A stretch of 45,240 bases of DNA from Pseudomonadota bacterium. GTDB taxonomy: Bacteria > Pseudomonadota > Gammaproteobacteria > Pseudomonadales > Oleiphilaceae. Below the pieces are notes generated by a model that had not been told where the DNA came from, did no database searches, and was given only the letters and a program-made list of their open reading frames with translations. The position numbers and the translations under genes were made by a program. Shown here piece by piece: positions 45,016 to 45,240 of this stretch. Positions within the stretch are counted from its first letter, which is position 1. Each line of letters opens with the position of its first letter. The DNA lies in assembly GCA_002747395.1 (NCBI GenBank), contig PDPE01000009.1, positions 1 to 45,240 of the forward strand, in the 5' to 3' direction.

Positions 45016-45240
45016 ATGATGAAACCAAAGGCTACTCACTTCTTTCCTGTCATTATGGCAGGCTGCCTGACCATTGCCGGAGTCAAAGGCGTTCAGGCTG
45101 TCACTCTGGACGATGTGTTACAGGATGTAGTGACTACCAATCCGTCTGTTCTGGAAAAACAAAAGGCCTATAATGCCGCATTGGCCGAACAGAAAGATGC
45201 CAGAAGCGGCTATTTGCCGAAGGTGATTTTTACCGGTGAT
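45016..45240 (+). CDS. TolC-family outer-membrane protein (partial, cut by window end)
   Basis: The first 75 codons are present. A signal peptide (VIMAGCLTIAGVKGVQA) is followed by VTLDDVLQDVVTTNPSVLEK, QKAYNAALAEQKDARSGYLP, the usual start of a TolC-type outer-membrane efflux domain. AAGGA lies seven bases before ATG 45016. Placed right after an RTX adhesin, it is most likely the outer-membrane channel (LapE/BapD-like) of its type I secretion system; the ABC transporter and membrane-fusion genes should follow outside the window. Confidence 0.85.
   Translation, partial: MMKPKATHFFPVIMAGCLTIAGVKGVQAVTLDDVLQDVVTTNPSVLEKQKAYNAALAEQKDARSGYLPKVIFTGD

Overview
The window looks like the chromosome of a marine or host-associated gammaproteobacterium of the Oceanospirillales/Pseudomonadales type. 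An Endozoicomonas-like organism is my best guess, from gene content only. Supporting signs are the holB-pilZ-ycfH order known from pseudomonads, a complete tusBCD/tusE set next to a YccA-type BI-1 protein, a split B12-dependent ribonucleotide reductase (nrdJa/nrdJb) as in Pseudomonas, and cmoM, rsmC and elbB of clear gammaproteobacterial type. I could not confirm the taxon.

Layout. 1-600 is a decayed ISAs1-type transposase. 797-2395 holds holB and pilZ. 2396-5031 is an accessory patch of a broken RelE-type toxin, a GNAT acetyltransferase, a transposase scrap and a class II Fic protein; it separates pilZ from ycfH. 5032-9177 carries ycfH, an alpha/beta hydrolase, the tus sulfur-relay genes and the BI-1 protein. 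9445-9535 is tRNA-Ser(UGA) with a strong promoter. 9737-13990 is a large exported alpha-2-macroglobulin with a thioester motif, followed by uvrB. 16142-17790 has DnaA boxes and an orphan AAA-type ATPase with nested inverted repeats at its promoter. 17961-23144 holds trmA, a toxin remnant with an intact XRE antitoxin, and nrdJa/nrdJb with NrdR-like boxes upstream. 23317-33461 carries a small membrane protein, an SDR, a divergent AarF/UbiB-type kinase, a small zinc-site protein, an orphan TonB, rsmC, cmoM, an lldD-type FMN dehydrogenase, a helical protein and elbB. 33886-45240 is a giant LapA/BapA-like adhesin followed by the start of a TolC-family outer-membrane gene.

How the genes work together. 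Several products act on tRNA or rRNA: TusBCDE feeds sulfur to 2-thiouridine at tRNA position 34, CmoM methylates cmo5U34, TrmA makes m5U54 and RsmC makes m2G1207 in 16S rRNA. nrdJa/nrdJb supply dNTPs and uvrB repairs DNA. The adhesin and TolC genes look like a type I secreted surface adhesin with its export channel.

The most notable points are: the adhesin gene, about 11 kb, is split into three reading frames by two lesions whose net effect restores the frame (a short C tract, and an exact 40-bp tandem duplication); an uncharacterised ATPase with a nested palindromic control region near clustered DnaA boxes; a kinase in which the UbiB Ala-rich loop is Gly-containing; two toxin-antitoxin remnants; and degenerate 14-20 bp tandem repeats in several intergenic gaps. 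No CRISPR array, integrase or prophage was seen. Nothing in the window is a clearly new multi-gene system; the ATPase locus is the best candidate for something undescribed.
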